NCBI RefSeq assembly: GCF_003217775.1
Contig: NZ_QJVJ01000003.1
Location: forward strand, 434,001-498,000
Direction of reading: 5' to 3'
Source of the DNA: Paenibacillus flagellatus
GTDB lineage: Bacteria; Bacillota; Bacilli; Paenibacillales; NBRC-103111
Length of the DNA stretch: 64,000 nt
Shown: positions 41,409-50,773 of the stretch, one piece after another
Numbering within the stretch: position 1 is the first letter of the stretch
How the letters are laid out: every line of letters begins with the position of its first letter
Program-made: the position numbers and the translations under genes
The notes under the pieces: generated by a model
The model's input: only the letters and a program-made list of their open reading frames with translations
Told to the model about the DNA's origin: nothing
Database searches by the model: none

Positions 41409-41717
41409 TCAGACCAGTACCTTCATGAACCGATCCGTCGTCGTTCCCGGCTCCATCGCGAACGAAACGTGCACCGACCGGCCGTCGGGATGCTCGAAAT
41501 ATTGGCCGTCCAACCGAAACCCCCGCTGCTGGGCGATCCGATACAGCTTCGGAAACGTCTGCGCCGCGGCGATCGCTTCCTCCTTCGCCGAATACGCATG
41601 CAGGACGACGGGCTCCCGTTCCGCATAAACGTTCAAAACGACGTGGTACCGTCCTCCCGTATGCTCTTCCACGTACAGCTCGTACTCGTGGTCGAAAGCG
41701 TGGTACACATTGCCCAT
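41409..41717 (-). CDS. Hypothetical protein (102 aa)
   Basis: MGNVYHAFDHEYELYVEEHT, alpha/beta character, with GAGGAGGGA 7 nt before the ATG. No motifs, membrane span or recognised family. It lies downstream of the NUDIX gene on the same strand, 74 bp apart. Confidence 0.6.
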   Translation of the reverse strand: MGNVYHAFDHEYELYVEEHTGGRYHVVLNVYAEREPVVLHAYSAKEEAIAAAQTFPKLYRIAQQRGFRLDGQYFEHPDGRSVHVSFAMEPGTTTDRFMKVLV

Positions 41718-41791
41718 CGTTCATCCCTCCTCTCTATCCTTCCTTGATTCGACAAGAAGGTCGGGTTGTCCTTCTCCGCGTTCGTTCCCGT

Positions 41792-42280
41792 TCAGTCCGA
41801 AAAGCGGTGCTTCAAGTAGAATAAAATGCCCGCCCGATCCACATCGGAAAATTGCAGCGGATTTTCGGCCATCCGCCGGCGCACGTCTTCGACCGACTCC
41901 CAATGGACGTTTGTCGTATCGTCTCCGCTCCCGGACAGCTCCCCCGTTGCCGTACAAAGAAAATACATCCCGACGGAGTCGACGGGACCGCTGATCGTCT
42001 GGTACGCGCAAAACGGCCGCATGCACTCCACCTCGAAAGCGGGGTTCATCCCTTTCGTATCGACTCTCGTTTCTTGCCCCCGGATGCGATCGACCGTCAA
42101 TCCGGTTTCTTCGTACACTTCCCGGCGCAAACCGTCCAAAATCGGCTCGAACGGCTCCAGCCGCCCGCCCGGCAGCTCCAGTCTTTCCGGCTCGCCTGGC
42201 TTGGAGCGCGTCTGGACGACGATTTCTACCGCTCCGTTCGTTTCGCGCTCGATGAACGCCCTAGCGTTGACGTAAAACAT
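41792..42280 (-). CDS. NUDIX hydrolase
   Basis: 162 aa. A complete Nudix box spans residues 38-60 (GGRLEPFEPILDGLRREVYEETG, pattern Gx5Ex7REUxEExGU). It hydrolyses a nucleoside diphosphate derivative; the exact substrate is not predictable. The position of the start is supported by family-like length. Confidence 0.9.
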   Translation of the reverse strand: MFYVNARAFIERETNGAVEIVVQTRSKPGEPERLELPGGRLEPFEPILDGLRREVYEETGLTVDRIRGQETRVDTKGMNPAFEVECMRPFCAYQTISGPVDSVGMYFLCTATGELSGSGDDTTNVHWESVEDVRRRMAENPLQFSDVDRAGILFYLKHRFSD

Positions 42281-42369
42281 ATCGGAATCACCGTCCTCTT
42301 GAATGCGTCAGTCCACCAAATCATTAACCTTTATTGTATCACACGCAGTATCGCCGAGACGCTCGGCCG

Positions 42370-42414
42370 AAAAAAATAACGCCGACAAAAGTCGATCGAC
42401 CTTTGTCGGCGTTT
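42370..42414 (-). terminator. Intrinsic terminator of the lyase operon
   Basis: AACGCCGACAAA (42378-42389) pairs with TTTGTCGGCGTT (42402-42413), with a T-rich tail on the minus strand (complement of 42370-42376). Confidence 0.9.
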
Positions 42415-42438
42415 CGATCACGCTAAACGTTCGTCCGC

Positions 42439-45400
42439 TTACGCAAACGTCGCTTCGTCGCCGGGCTCGACGTCCGCGATGTCGAATGGCTCGCTCGTCC
42501 GGAACGGCCGGATCGTCTCGACCGCGAGCGTCTTCATCGCCGGAACGCCGCGAATGACGGCCAGCCCGCCGTACCGGCCCAGCACCGTCTTGCCTTCGAA
42601 CGGCGACGGCGCTCCGGGAAACGCCGGATCCGCACCGAGCGGCAGCGGGTACCGGCTTTCGAGCACGGCGTCCGCGGCATCGGCGACGATGCCCTTCGAC
42701 AGGACGACCGACTCGCCGAGAACGATCGTGCGACCGGCCGCCGAGCGTACCGGGTACGTCGACGTGCGGCCCGTTCGGGACGAGCGGATCGTAATCGCGG
42801 ACGCGACGCCGCGCCACCGCTCCGGAACGTTTTCCGCCACCGTAATCGTATCGCCTTCGATATCGACACCGGTAACGCGCAGCCGCACCGGGGCGTTGCG
42901 TACGTCTAGCACAGCTCCGGCCAACCGCATCGACACGCCGCATATCGTCTCGCCGGCGATCGGCCGTCCGTCGCGCCCGACCCGGAGCCAGCCGCACCGG
43001 CCTTCGACGAGCCATTCCCCGAACTCCGTCTTCACCCGGATTTCGCCTTCTTCGGCCGCGTACGCCCAATAGTCCGTCTCCCCCGTCGACAGCCGAACGG
43101 CAAGCGCGGACGCCTTCCTCCCGCTCGCCTCGACGGCGGCGACGCTCTCGACGGCACGACCGCCGCTTCCCGGCGCGTACGGCTGCAGGACGGCGGCGAA
43201 CCGTTTGCGCGGCTCGCGGCTTCGCCAGACGAGGAACGGATGACGCACGTCTCCGTCCAGGCTCGGACCGAGCCCGCTGTACAGACGGTCGGACGGATCG
43301 CCGACACCGAACAGCCGCAGGCCGTGTCCGCCTTTCTCGGTCCACACCGCTTCGAACGCTCCGCTCGCCCCCGGCCGGTAAGCGCGAACGTCGAACACAT
43401 ACCCGTAGCCGTTGTTCGGCTCCGACGTCCAGCCGAGCGGACGCTCGTCTCCCGCAAACTCGGTGAACGTCTCTCCGGTGGACAGCCGCTCGCCGAAGCT
43501 TTTCCCCGGCTCGTCGAAGTAAAGCTTCGGCGAGCCCCTCTCCGCGGCATCCGCCCCGGACAAGGTCCATGCGTCTTCGTCCGCCGCCGCTACTACGCCC
43601 GCCAGCCTTAGCTCGCTCTTCTTGTGAAACGCGTGAAACGCATAGTCGGCCGTCTCGGCCCCTTCCACCTCGAACCAATCGACGACATAGGAAGTCGCCG
43701 CGTCAATCGGGACGAGGCCGACCATCCGCTGGTACGCTTCGATGCCGTACAGCCCCGGCGCCTTCGCCTCCGCAGCCGTAACCCGTTCCGACTCGAAAAC
43801 GAACCCGAGCTCGCCTCCCGCAAACGGCTTATACAATTGGCCGGCTTTCATCCCTTCATCGCGGTTCACGACAACCGTATGATGCGCGATCGACTTGCTC
43901 GCCCAGCCGAAGTGCGCGTTCGTGCCGTATATGCCGTAGCCGATATCCGCCGACAGCTCCCGGCCGTACGCATAAAGCTGGATCGCCAATACGTCGTCGT
44001 GCGAATGCGTGTTGCTCGGCCCGTATCGAAGCAAGGCGGTCGTCTCGTTGCGGTCGCGGAGTACGACGATGCCGGCCTGCCCCTTCGATGTAAGACCTTT
44101 GGGAAGCTCGAACGGTTTCCCGTTCCCCGCCTCCGAATGCGCCTCCTCCTCCGCCGCATGCCCGAAAAACAAATCGAATCCTTTGCCGCCCAACCGGTCC
44201 CGTACGGACGGATACAGCTTGCGCATCGTCGATTCGGCCGCTTCCCGGATTCCCGCATCCGGCGAAAATTGCCGGAACTGCTGGGCGGCCCGATACGTCT
44301 CCAACAGCAGTCGGGCGTCCGGCTCCCGGCTCTCCGCACGGTCCCTCCCCCAGTCTCCGTAGCTCGGAAGATGTCCCTGGACCATCATGTCGAGCGGATT
44401 GACGACGGCGAACCGGAAAAAGCGATCGCAGCCGAACGGATGAAACTCCGCCAAACGTTCCGGCGTCGATGCTCGCGCGGCCAGCAGTCCGACATCCAAC
44501 AAGACGGATGCCGTAAACAGGCTGTAGCCGTAGGAGCCTTCGTAGTACATGCCGTCCCGGCCGATCGCGTTGTAATAGTAAGCCTCCACCGCGCGGACGC
44601 CCCAATCGCGGTACTCTTCGTTGTCCAGCACGAGGCCGACCGCGAGCATCGCGCGAACGCCGTCGGATTCGTGGTTTTGCAGGTTGGACAAGTTGCCGCC
44701 GCGCAAATCGTAAACCGGTCCGCCCGGCTCCGACAGCATGTACTCGTTCAGCATCGCCTCGATATTGTTGCGGACGGTGCCACTCTTCCCGATCTTCGCG
44801 AGAGCGGGCGACGGCTCGTCCAGCTCCGGCCGGCGGTACAGCCAGTCGTAGTCGTGGGCGAGGAACACCTTCACCCGGTGGACGATGCTCGTCAGCAGAT
44901 GCAGCCGGCCGATCTCGAAATCGCTGCCGAACGGCGTAAAGTCCCGCGGCCCGATCGTACCCGGCATAATCGCGGCAAAGGCGTCGAGCAGCACGATCGC
45001 CTTCCTCGCATACGCCTCGTCGCCCGTCAGCATATACAGATAGGTCAGCTTCGTCACCGCGCCTTCATGATCGCGCACGCCTCCGAGCAGTTCCCCGCCG
45101 TAGTGGAAGTTCCACATGCCGACGGGGTAATAGCCTTTTTCCCCGATCTTGAACCCTTGCCCGTCGTCCGGATAACGCTCGTTCGGAAATCGCGTTTCGC
45201 AGTTCGGGCACGCGACCCGCTTCAGCGGCCACAACGCCAAATCGGACACCAGCTCGCGCGGGTCGTCCGTCGCGGTCTTGAACGGCTTGCCGCAATGCGG
45301 GCAGCCGGCGACGCCGTAGGCGAACGTTTCGTGCCGCATGCCGAGGACGACGCCGTACAGATGGTCGTCCGACAGCTCGAGCAGCGCGTCGCAGCCGCGC

Positions 45401-45507
45401 TTCATCCGTTCGTACGCCGCCTTCGCCCACGGCAGCCGGCCGACGTTGTCCCGAGCCCGCCGCACGTCGTCCTCCGTGAAATAGAAGCCGAGCTTCGGCT
45501 TCGGCAT
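42439..45507 (-). CDS. Heparinase II/III-superfamily polysaccharide lyase, cytosolic
   Basis: 1022 aa, no signal peptide (MPKPKLGFYFTEDDV). N-terminal alpha/alpha toroid (about 15-420) with a CxxC-CxxC zinc knuckle (CPHCGK and CPNCET, about 68-108). Heparinase motif NTHSHDDVLAIQLYAYG (about 505-520) with the catalytic-type His pair, then a beta-sandwich domain. It cleaves uronic-acid oligosaccharides imported by the adjacent ABC transporter. ATG 45507 is chosen by a GGAG site 9 nt upstream; ATG 45528 overlaps the permease stop and is too close to its own site. Confidence 0.88.
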   Translation of the reverse strand: MPKPKLGFYFTEDDVRRARDNVGRLPWAKAAYERMKRGCDALLELSDDHLYGVVLGMRHETFAYGVAGCPHCGKPFKTATDDPRELVSDLALWPLKRVACPNCETRFPNERYPDDGQGFKIGEKGYYPVGMWNFHYGGELLGGVRDHEGAVTKLTYLYMLTGDEAYARKAIVLLDAFAAIMPGTIGPRDFTPFGSDFEIGRLHLLTSIVHRVKVFLAHDYDWLYRRPELDEPSPALAKIGKSGTVRNNIEAMLNEYMLSEPGGPVYDLRGGNLSNLQNHESDGVRAMLAVGLVLDNEEYRDWGVRAVEAYYYNAIGRDGMYYEGSYGYSLFTASVLLDVGLLAARASTPERLAEFHPFGCDRFFRFAVVNPLDMMVQGHLPSYGDWGRDRAESREPDARLLLETYRAAQQFRQFSPDAGIREAAESTMRKLYPSVRDRLGGKGFDLFFGHAAEEEAHSEAGNGKPFELPKGLTSKGQAGIVVLRDRNETTALLRYGPSNTHSHDDVLAIQLYAYGRELSADIGYGIYGTNAHFGWASKSIAHHTVVVNRDEGMKAGQLYKPFAGGELGFVFESERVTAAEAKAPGLYGIEAYQRMVGLVPIDAATSYVVDWFEVEGAETADYAFHAFHKKSELRLAGVVAAADEDAWTLSGADAAERGSPKLYFDEPGKSFGERLSTGETFTEFAGDERPLGWTSEPNNGYGYVFDVRAYRPGASGAFEAVWTEKGGHGLRLFGVGDPSDRLYSGLGPSLDGDVRHPFLVWRSREPRKRFAAVLQPYAPGSGGRAVESVAAVEASGRKASALAVRLSTGETDYWAYAAEEGEIRVKTEFGEWLVEGRCGWLRVGRDGRPIAGETICGVSMRLAGAVLDVRNAPVRLRVTGVDIEGDTITVAENVPERWRGVASAITIRSSRTGRTSTYPVRSAAGRTIVLGESVVLSKGIVADAADAVLESRYPLPLGADPAFPGAPSPFEGKTVLGRYGGLAVIRGVPAMKTLAVETIRPFRTSEPFDIADVEPGDEATFA

Positions 45508-45524
45508 CTTGTTCACCGCTCCGA

Positions 45525-46418
45525 TCATCCTTTCAGCGACCCGACGAGGACGCCTTTGACGAAATATTTTTGAATAAACGGATAGACGAGCAAAATCGGC
45601 GTCGTCGCGACCATAATCGTCGCCGACTTGATAATGTCCGGCGTGACGCTTTCCGTCTTCGCGGGATCGTACGTGTCGAAGCTTTGGAATTGCGACGAGC
45701 CTTCGATGACGATTTTGCGCAGCACCGTGTTCAGCACCGTTTTATCCGGATCGGAGATGTACAGCAGCGCATCGAACCAGGCGTTCCAATGCGCGACGGC
45801 GTACCAAAGCGCGATCGTGGCGATGATCGGCATCGAGACGGGCAGCACGATCGAGAACAGGATGCGGAAATCGTTGGCGCCGTCCATCTTCGCCGATTCC
45901 TCGATCTCCTCCGGCAGCGACATGAAGTAGTTGCGCACGATGACCATCGTGTAGGCGTTGATCAAGCCGGGCAAGATGAGCACCCACCGGCTGTCGAGCA
46001 GCCCCATTCCTTTGATCAGCAAGTAGGTCGGGATGAGCCCTCCGCTGAAAAACATCGTGAACACGAACAGAAACGTGAAAAAGTTCCGGTTCGGCAAATA
46101 CCGCTTCGCGAGCGGATACGCGCACATGACCGTGAAGACGACGTTCAGAAACGTTCCCGCCACGGTCCGGACGATCGTGTTCGCATAGCCGATCCAAATG
46201 TATTTGTTCTCGAACACCGCTTTATAGGCGCCGAGCGTGAAATCTTTCGGAATAAGCTTCAATCCGTACGCGTTGGCGGCCGAAGGCGTACTGAACGAGA
46301 TCGACAGCACGTTGATAAACGGGTAAATGCACGTTATCGCGAACAGCGACAGCACGGCGACATTGAAGGCGTCGAACAGCTTCTCTCCGGTCGTTTTTTT
46401 GCCTATCGTCATGGACAT
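45525..46418 (-). CDS. Carbohydrate ABC permease, LplC/YtcP-like
   Basis: 297 aa, six helices. The EAA loop is EIEESAKMDGANDFRILFSI (about 190), and it ends with FIQKYFVKGVLVGSLKG, typical of LplC-type permeases. It pairs with the LplB-like permease encoded 13 bp upstream. The operon binds with a lipoprotein receptor and feeds the lyase gene downstream. The ATPase is missing, as usual: MsmX-type ATPases serve these importers in trans. Confidence 0.93.
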   Translation of the reverse strand: MSMTIGKKTTGEKLFDAFNVAVLSLFAITCIYPFINVLSISFSTPSAANAYGLKLIPKDFTLGAYKAVFENKYIWIGYANTIVRTVAGTFLNVVFTVMCAYPLAKRYLPNRNFFTFLFVFTMFFSGGLIPTYLLIKGMGLLDSRWVLILPGLINAYTMVIVRNYFMSLPEEIEESAKMDGANDFRILFSIVLPVSMPIIATIALWYAVAHWNAWFDALLYISDPDKTVLNTVLRKIVIEGSSQFQSFDTYDPAKTESVTPDIIKSATIMVATTPILLVYPFIQKYFVKGVLVGSLKG

Positions 46419-46431
46419 GATTTCCGTCTCC

Positions 46432-47394
46432 TTACCATAACCCGTATTTGCTGAACCGCTTGACGATCATGTTCGTGACGATGATAAGCGTCAGCGCGAT
46501 GACGTTGATGAACAGCCCCGACGCGGTCGCGAGCCCGTACTGCATGTCGGCGATGCCGATCCGGTACGTGTATGTGCTGAGCACGTCGCCGACCTCGTAG
46601 ACGGCTTGGTTATAGAAGTTGAACACTTGGTCGAAATCGTCGTTGATGACGCCGCCGACCGCGAAAATGAACATGATCGTGATGACCGGATAAAGCGAAG
46701 GCAGCGTAATGTGGATCATCTGCTTCCAGCGGCCCGCCCCGTCCACGATCGCCGCTTCGTACAGCGACGTGTCGACGCTGGCGAGCGCCGCCAAATAAAT
46801 GACCGAACCCCAGCCGACCTGCTTCCACACCTCGGTGCTGACGAGCAGCGTCCGGAACCATTCCTTGTCGCCGAAAAAGTAGATCGCTTCCCCGCCGAAC
46901 GACGTAATGATGTAGTTGACGACGCCGCGCGACGGCGAGAAAATTTCCAGGAAAACGCCGGCCAGCACGACCCAGGACAAGAAATACGGCAAGTAGCTGA
47001 GCGTCTGCACGACTTTTTTGAACACGAGCACCCGCAGCTCGTTCAGCAGCAGCGCAAGAATGATCGGGGCCGGGAAGCCGAAGATCAGCTTGTACGTGCT
47101 CAAAATGATCGTATTGCGAAACGCCCGGGTAAAGCCGCGGCCTGTGAACAGGTCCCGGAAGTTTTGCAGCCCGTTCCAATCGCTGCCGAATATGCCGTCG
47201 AGCAGCCGGTAATCCTTGAATGCGATAATGACGCCGTACATCGGCAAATATTTGAACACGATAAAATAGAGCAAGCAAGGCAGCAGCATCAGCATCAAAT
47301 ATTTATTCTTCCAATACGAGCGGAGCCACAGCCTGAAGCGGCCCGGCTCCGCTGCCGCTCCGGGGGTTTTCGTCGTTTCCGTAACGGTGCTCAT
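46432..47394 (-). CDS. Carbohydrate ABC permease, LplB-like
   Basis: 320 aa, six helices. EAA loop YEAAIVDGAGRWKQMIHITLP (about 230). N-terminal polar extension of 25 residues, then SYWKNKYLMLMLLPCLLYF. It is the partner of the LplC-like permease. Downstream of the binding-protein gene, separated by a hairpin at 47429-47466. Confidence 0.93.
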   Translation of the reverse strand: MSTVTETTKTPGAAAEPGRFRLWLRSYWKNKYLMLMLLPCLLYFIVFKYLPMYGVIIAFKDYRLLDGIFGSDWNGLQNFRDLFTGRGFTRAFRNTIILSTYKLIFGFPAPIILALLLNELRVLVFKKVVQTLSYLPYFLSWVVLAGVFLEIFSPSRGVVNYIITSFGGEAIYFFGDKEWFRTLLVSTEVWKQVGWGSVIYLAALASVDTSLYEAAIVDGAGRWKQMIHITLPSLYPVITIMFIFAVGGVINDDFDQVFNFYNQAVYEVGDVLSTYTYRIGIADMQYGLATASGLFINVIALTLIIVTNMIVKRFSKYGLW

Positions 47395-47428
47395 CGTACC
47401 CTCCCCTTCGTCTTCGCGCAGAATGCAA

Positions 47429-47466
47429 GGGCGGTCAATCCGCGTTGTCCGCTCGACCGACCGCCC
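47429..47466 (-). other. Intercistronic hairpin after the binding-protein gene
   Basis: GGGCGGTC (47429-47436) pairs with GACCGCCC (47459-47466). No T-run. A stem here is usual for keeping binding-protein mRNA in excess over permease mRNA. Confidence 0.55.
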
Positions 47467-47510
47467 TATGGATGAACCGTTGTATTACGATCGCGTACCG
47501 GCGCGAGGCG

Positions 47511-49118
47511 TTATTTCACGCTCGTGTACCATTCGTTCGCTTCTTTCGTCAGCTGGTCGCCGCCTTCTTTTTTCCACGTCTCGACGAACTTGTCGAATTC
47601 GGTAATCGGCTTTTCCCCGTTGATGATGGCGGTGTACGTCTCCTGCTGCAGCTTGACGAGGTTTTTGTAATATTTCGGCTCCGACGGCAGTGCCGACTTG
47701 ACCGCGTTCTCGTAGCCGGCCTTCTCGAATTTGAACAGCTTCTGGGCCGTTTCGAGCGCTTTCGGCGACTGGATTTTTTGCCCGAATTCCGGCTGCGGCA
47801 GCGGCGTGAACGTGATGCCTCCGCCGAACTTCGCCTGCTCCTCGTTTTTCTTGTAACCGTCTTTCCAGACGATCGTTTTGCCGTCCGGTCCGTTTTCCCA
47901 CATCGTGCCTTTATCGCCGTATTTCACTTTGATGAACAGATCGAAGTCGCTGTACAGGGCGTCGAAAATTTGCAGAATGCGCGCCTTCTTCTCCGGATCG
48001 TTCGCGTTTTTGCCGAGTGCGAGCGATGTCGTGCCGATCATGCCCGGCGTAATGTTGCCGAACTTGCCGTCCGGTCCGACCGGCGGCTTGCCGAACGCGA
48101 TTTCGCCCTTGCCCTGCGTCGCTTCCTTGAACAGCTTGTAGTTGTCGCCGCCGGGGGAGCCCGTCTCCGCGATCGCCGGCATCCAATGGTAGTACGAGCC
48201 GTGCGTCGATACGCCGATTTTGCCGTTGACGAACGCGTTCGATACGGCCCAGTAGCCGCCCGTGTTTTCGCCGAACTGACCCTGCGTCCATTCCGGATCG
48301 ATGACATCGTCCTTCTTCCATTGGGCGAGCGTCTCGAGCGCCTTTCTCGCTTCCGGCAAAACGCCGCTCCAGACGATTTTGCCGTCGCGGATCGTCCAAA
48401 ATTCGTTATAGATGCCGTAGGCGCCGAATACGTCGGTCATCGCCGACTTGGACATGCCGTACGTATCCTTCTTGCCGTTTCCGTCCGGATCGTTGTTGCG
48501 GAACTTGTACACCGCGTCCTTGAACTCGTCCAGCGTTTCCGGCACTTTCGTAATGCCGACCTTGTCGAGCCACGTTTTGTTCCAGGCGGTGGCGAGGCTG
48601 TATTGGCCGTCGATGTTCACGTACGGGATGCCGTAATATTTGTCCTTGATTTTGAAATATTTCCACATTTCCGGCGTGTACTTGTCGACGAGCTTTTTGT
48701 AGTTCGGCATATACTTGTTCAATTCTTCGTCCGTATATCCCGTAATGATGCCTTGGTCGGCGAATTTCTTCAAATCCGCGAGCGAATAGACGGTCATCAG
48801 GTCGGGAATTTCGCCGCCGGCGATTTTGGCCCCGAGCAGCTCCTCGCGCTTGTTGACGTCCATGTACCAGATGTTGAATTTGACGTTGAACTTGTCCTCG
48901 AGCAGCTTTTTGCTGGGGGCGTTATCGTCAACCGGACCGTACTGGTAGGTGAGCCAGTTTAATGTAACCGTTTTCTTTTGTGCTCCGGCATCCCCCTGCT
49001 GGCCGTTCGGCTGGGACGCTCCCGGCTCTTCCTTTTTCCCGCTGCTGCATGCGGCCATGCTCGCGGCGACGAGCAGTGCCAACGTTCCCGTCGAGACGGT
49101 TTTCCAACGTTTTTTCAA
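47511..49118 (-). CDS. Sugar-binding lipoprotein, LplA-like
   Basis: 535 aa. Lipobox MAAC with Cys24, followed by the SSGKKEE linker. Family 1 solute-binding protein with the LplA features TLNWLTYQYGPVD, KVGITKVPETLDEFKDAVY, and a C-terminal EWYTSVK. It delivers an oligosaccharide to the LplBC-like permeases. Controlled by a LacI-type regulator (operators at 49187 and 49221). Confidence 0.93.
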   Translation of the reverse strand: MKKRWKTVSTGTLALLVAASMAACSSGKKEEPGASQPNGQQGDAGAQKKTVTLNWLTYQYGPVDDNAPSKKLLEDKFNVKFNIWYMDVNKREELLGAKIAGGEIPDLMTVYSLADLKKFADQGIITGYTDEELNKYMPNYKKLVDKYTPEMWKYFKIKDKYYGIPYVNIDGQYSLATAWNKTWLDKVGITKVPETLDEFKDAVYKFRNNDPDGNGKKDTYGMSKSAMTDVFGAYGIYNEFWTIRDGKIVWSGVLPEARKALETLAQWKKDDVIDPEWTQGQFGENTGGYWAVSNAFVNGKIGVSTHGSYYHWMPAIAETGSPGGDNYKLFKEATQGKGEIAFGKPPVGPDGKFGNITPGMIGTTSLALGKNANDPEKKARILQIFDALYSDFDLFIKVKYGDKGTMWENGPDGKTIVWKDGYKKNEEQAKFGGGITFTPLPQPEFGQKIQSPKALETAQKLFKFEKAGYENAVKSALPSEPKYYKNLVKLQQETYTAIINGEKPITEFDKFVETWKKEGGDQLTKEANEWYTSVK

Positions 49119-49183
49119 TGCAGAACCCTCCTCTTTCTTTTCCGTTTGTTTCGTTACGGGTCTGAGCGTCTCGGCTCACGACC

Positions 49184-49232
49184 ATAATAACACCCGTTAT
49201 TTTTAGTGTCAACGACATTATAACGTACGTTA
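49184..49232 (-). promoter_or_regulatory. Promoter of the lyase/importer operon with two LacI-type operators
   Basis: Minus strand TTGACA (complement of 49207-49212), 17-bp spacer, TATTAT (complement of 49184-49189). Operator 1: perfect palindrome TAACGTACGTTA (49221-49232) just upstream of the -35. Operator 2: ATAACACCCGTTAT (49187-49200), an imperfect copy overlapping the spacer and -10. Confidence 0.85.
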
Positions 49233-49379
49233 GTTGTCTTTAAAATGTCCTAATTTGGTAAAGTAAGCGTTTGCCGAAAACGCGTTCAAATGGAAATTTG
49301 ATCGAATCCAACCGTTCGGATGGCTCGCATGCTTCGAATATAACGGAAAAAATGGATACTTTCAGAGCCTGATAACGCA

Positions 49380-49412
49380 CAAAAAAAGCGCCGGCCCCGT
49401 TAGCCGCGCTCT
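49380..49412 (-). terminator. Intrinsic terminator of the LacI-family gene
   Basis: Minus strand AGCGCGGC..GCCGGCGCT followed by seven T residues. Confidence 0.7.
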
Positions 49413-49441
49413 TTTGCTTCTTCCGTGGTCCGACGATCCGA

Positions 49442-50431
49442 TTACTGGGAATTGCGGCAAAACGCCACGGTCCCGCCCTCGAACAGCTTTACGTCGGTCA
49501 AGTAGACCCGCTTGCGCTCCTCGTCCTTGCCGTCGATGACGTCGAGCAGCCGGAAAATGACCGACTCCTTCTCCGCCGGGTCGATATGAAAGGCCGTCAG
49601 GGGCGGCATGCTCATCCGCACGAGGTCGGTCATTCCCCAGCCGATCAAGCTTTTTTCCGACGGCACGTGCACCCCGCTGTCCTTCAGACGCTGAAGCGCG
49701 CCGAATTGGATGAGCGTGTTGACGCAGAACGCCGCCGTGTACGGGATGTCCAGAGCGTCCATCCGGCCGCACAGCTCGTACCCGTCCTCCTCCTTGCTCA
49801 CCTGAACGAGCGAGACGTCGTACGGAATGCCGGCGTCGAGCAGCGCTTTGCGGTACCCTTCCAACGATTTCCGATGGACGGGCGTATCGATTTTCCCGCT
49901 GAATAGGGCGATTCTCCGGTGCCCGTGCGCGATGAGATGGTTCGTGCACTCATAAGCGATTTTGACGACGTCGGGCTCGACGATATTGACGTTATCGTGC
50001 TCCAGGCTGCTGAAGACGACATAAGGGACGCCGGACCGCTCCATAATGTCGAGCATCCGCTCGTCGATGTCGCCCGACAGGACGACGCCGGATATTTCTT
50101 TGTTGCCCAAACATTTTTCGAGTCTCGTATAGTCTTTGTGCGTCGAACCGATATTCATGAACAGGAGACGGTAATCGTGACGGCTCGCCACGCGTTCGAT
50201 CAGCTTCAGGTCGGTGACGTACAGCGGATCCTCCGAGCTGCGGTTGCACAGGATGTAGCAAAGCTTGGGCGACACTTCCGCGTCGCGGTAGCCGAGCTCC
50301 TTGGCCGCACGCAAAATGTTCGCACGCGTCTCTTCGGATATGGTGCTGTTCGGGGTATTGTTCAGCACGAGCGAAACGGCGGTTCGGGAAATGCCGAGAT
50401 AATCGGCTATATCTTTTTTCGTGACAGGCAT
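49442..50431 (-). CDS. LacI-family transcriptional regulator
   Basis: 329 aa. N-terminal LacI HTH (KKDIADYLGISRTAVSLVLN, about 5-24) with the hinge helix (TRANILRAAKELGY). The effector-binding domain resembles periplasmic-binding proteins. It is divergent in function to the sugar operon downstream on the same strand. Its own operator (50459-50472) and those at 49187/49221 share ATAACGTACGTTAT, so it probably controls both. ATG 50431 with GAAGGGAAGGG upstream. Confidence 0.92.
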   Translation of the reverse strand: MPVTKKDIADYLGISRTAVSLVLNNTPNSTISEETRANILRAAKELGYRDAEVSPKLCYILCNRSSEDPLYVTDLKLIERVASRHDYRLLFMNIGSTHKDYTRLEKCLGNKEISGVVLSGDIDERMLDIMERSGVPYVVFSSLEHDNVNIVEPDVVKIAYECTNHLIAHGHRRIALFSGKIDTPVHRKSLEGYRKALLDAGIPYDVSLVQVSKEEDGYELCGRMDALDIPYTAAFCVNTLIQFGALQRLKDSGVHVPSEKSLIGWGMTDLVRMSMPPLTAFHIDPAEKESVIFRLLDVIDGKDEERKRVYLTDVKLFEGGTVAFCRNSQ

Positions 50432-50458
50432 GTGGCCCTTCCCTTCTTGGCTCGAAAT

Positions 50459-50501
50459 ATAACGTACGTTATGGCCGTTACCGGTTACGCCACCCATTAT
50501 A
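50459..50501 (-). promoter_or_regulatory. Operator and -10 of the LacI-family gene
   Basis: ATAACGTACGTTAT (50459-50472) is a perfect 14-bp palindrome; TATAAT (complement of 50496-50501) lies upstream, so the operator sits about +17 to +30, a roadblock position. A third, near-perfect copy TAACGAACGTTA lies at 50580-50591. Confidence 0.8.
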
Positions 50502-50697
50502 CAACATAATTCGACCGAAAAAAAGGCATCTCCGCACGAAACCTATGCAAAACCGGGCATTTCTCCCGCGTACATCAAATAACGAACGTTACTGTCATGG
50601 TTCGACATGCGAAAAGCGCACTTGATCGCCCCCTCTTCCGCGTTAAAGCGATTCGCCGCCACCCGGTGCGCCGGCAAGACGCATGAACGACGCCAAG

Positions 50698-50721
50698 GCG
50701 GACGGCAATGGACCGTCCGCC
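50698..50721. other. Hairpin in the gap between the LacI and serine-hydrolase genes
   Basis: GGCGGACGG and CCGTCCGCC form a 9-bp stem with a 6-nt loop, without a T-run; it may end the serine-hydrolase transcript. The rest of this 342-bp gap (50432-50773) holds only the operators listed. Confidence 0.45.
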
Positions 50722-50773
50722 TCCGCGCTCGCTCCTACGGAGACATCGTCGATCTTCGATCGAAACGAATGCG

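Noticed and set aside
43624-45573. 649-aa plus-strand open frame opposite the cytosolic lyase
   Set aside because: Arg/Val-rich shadow of the lyase gene; no motifs.
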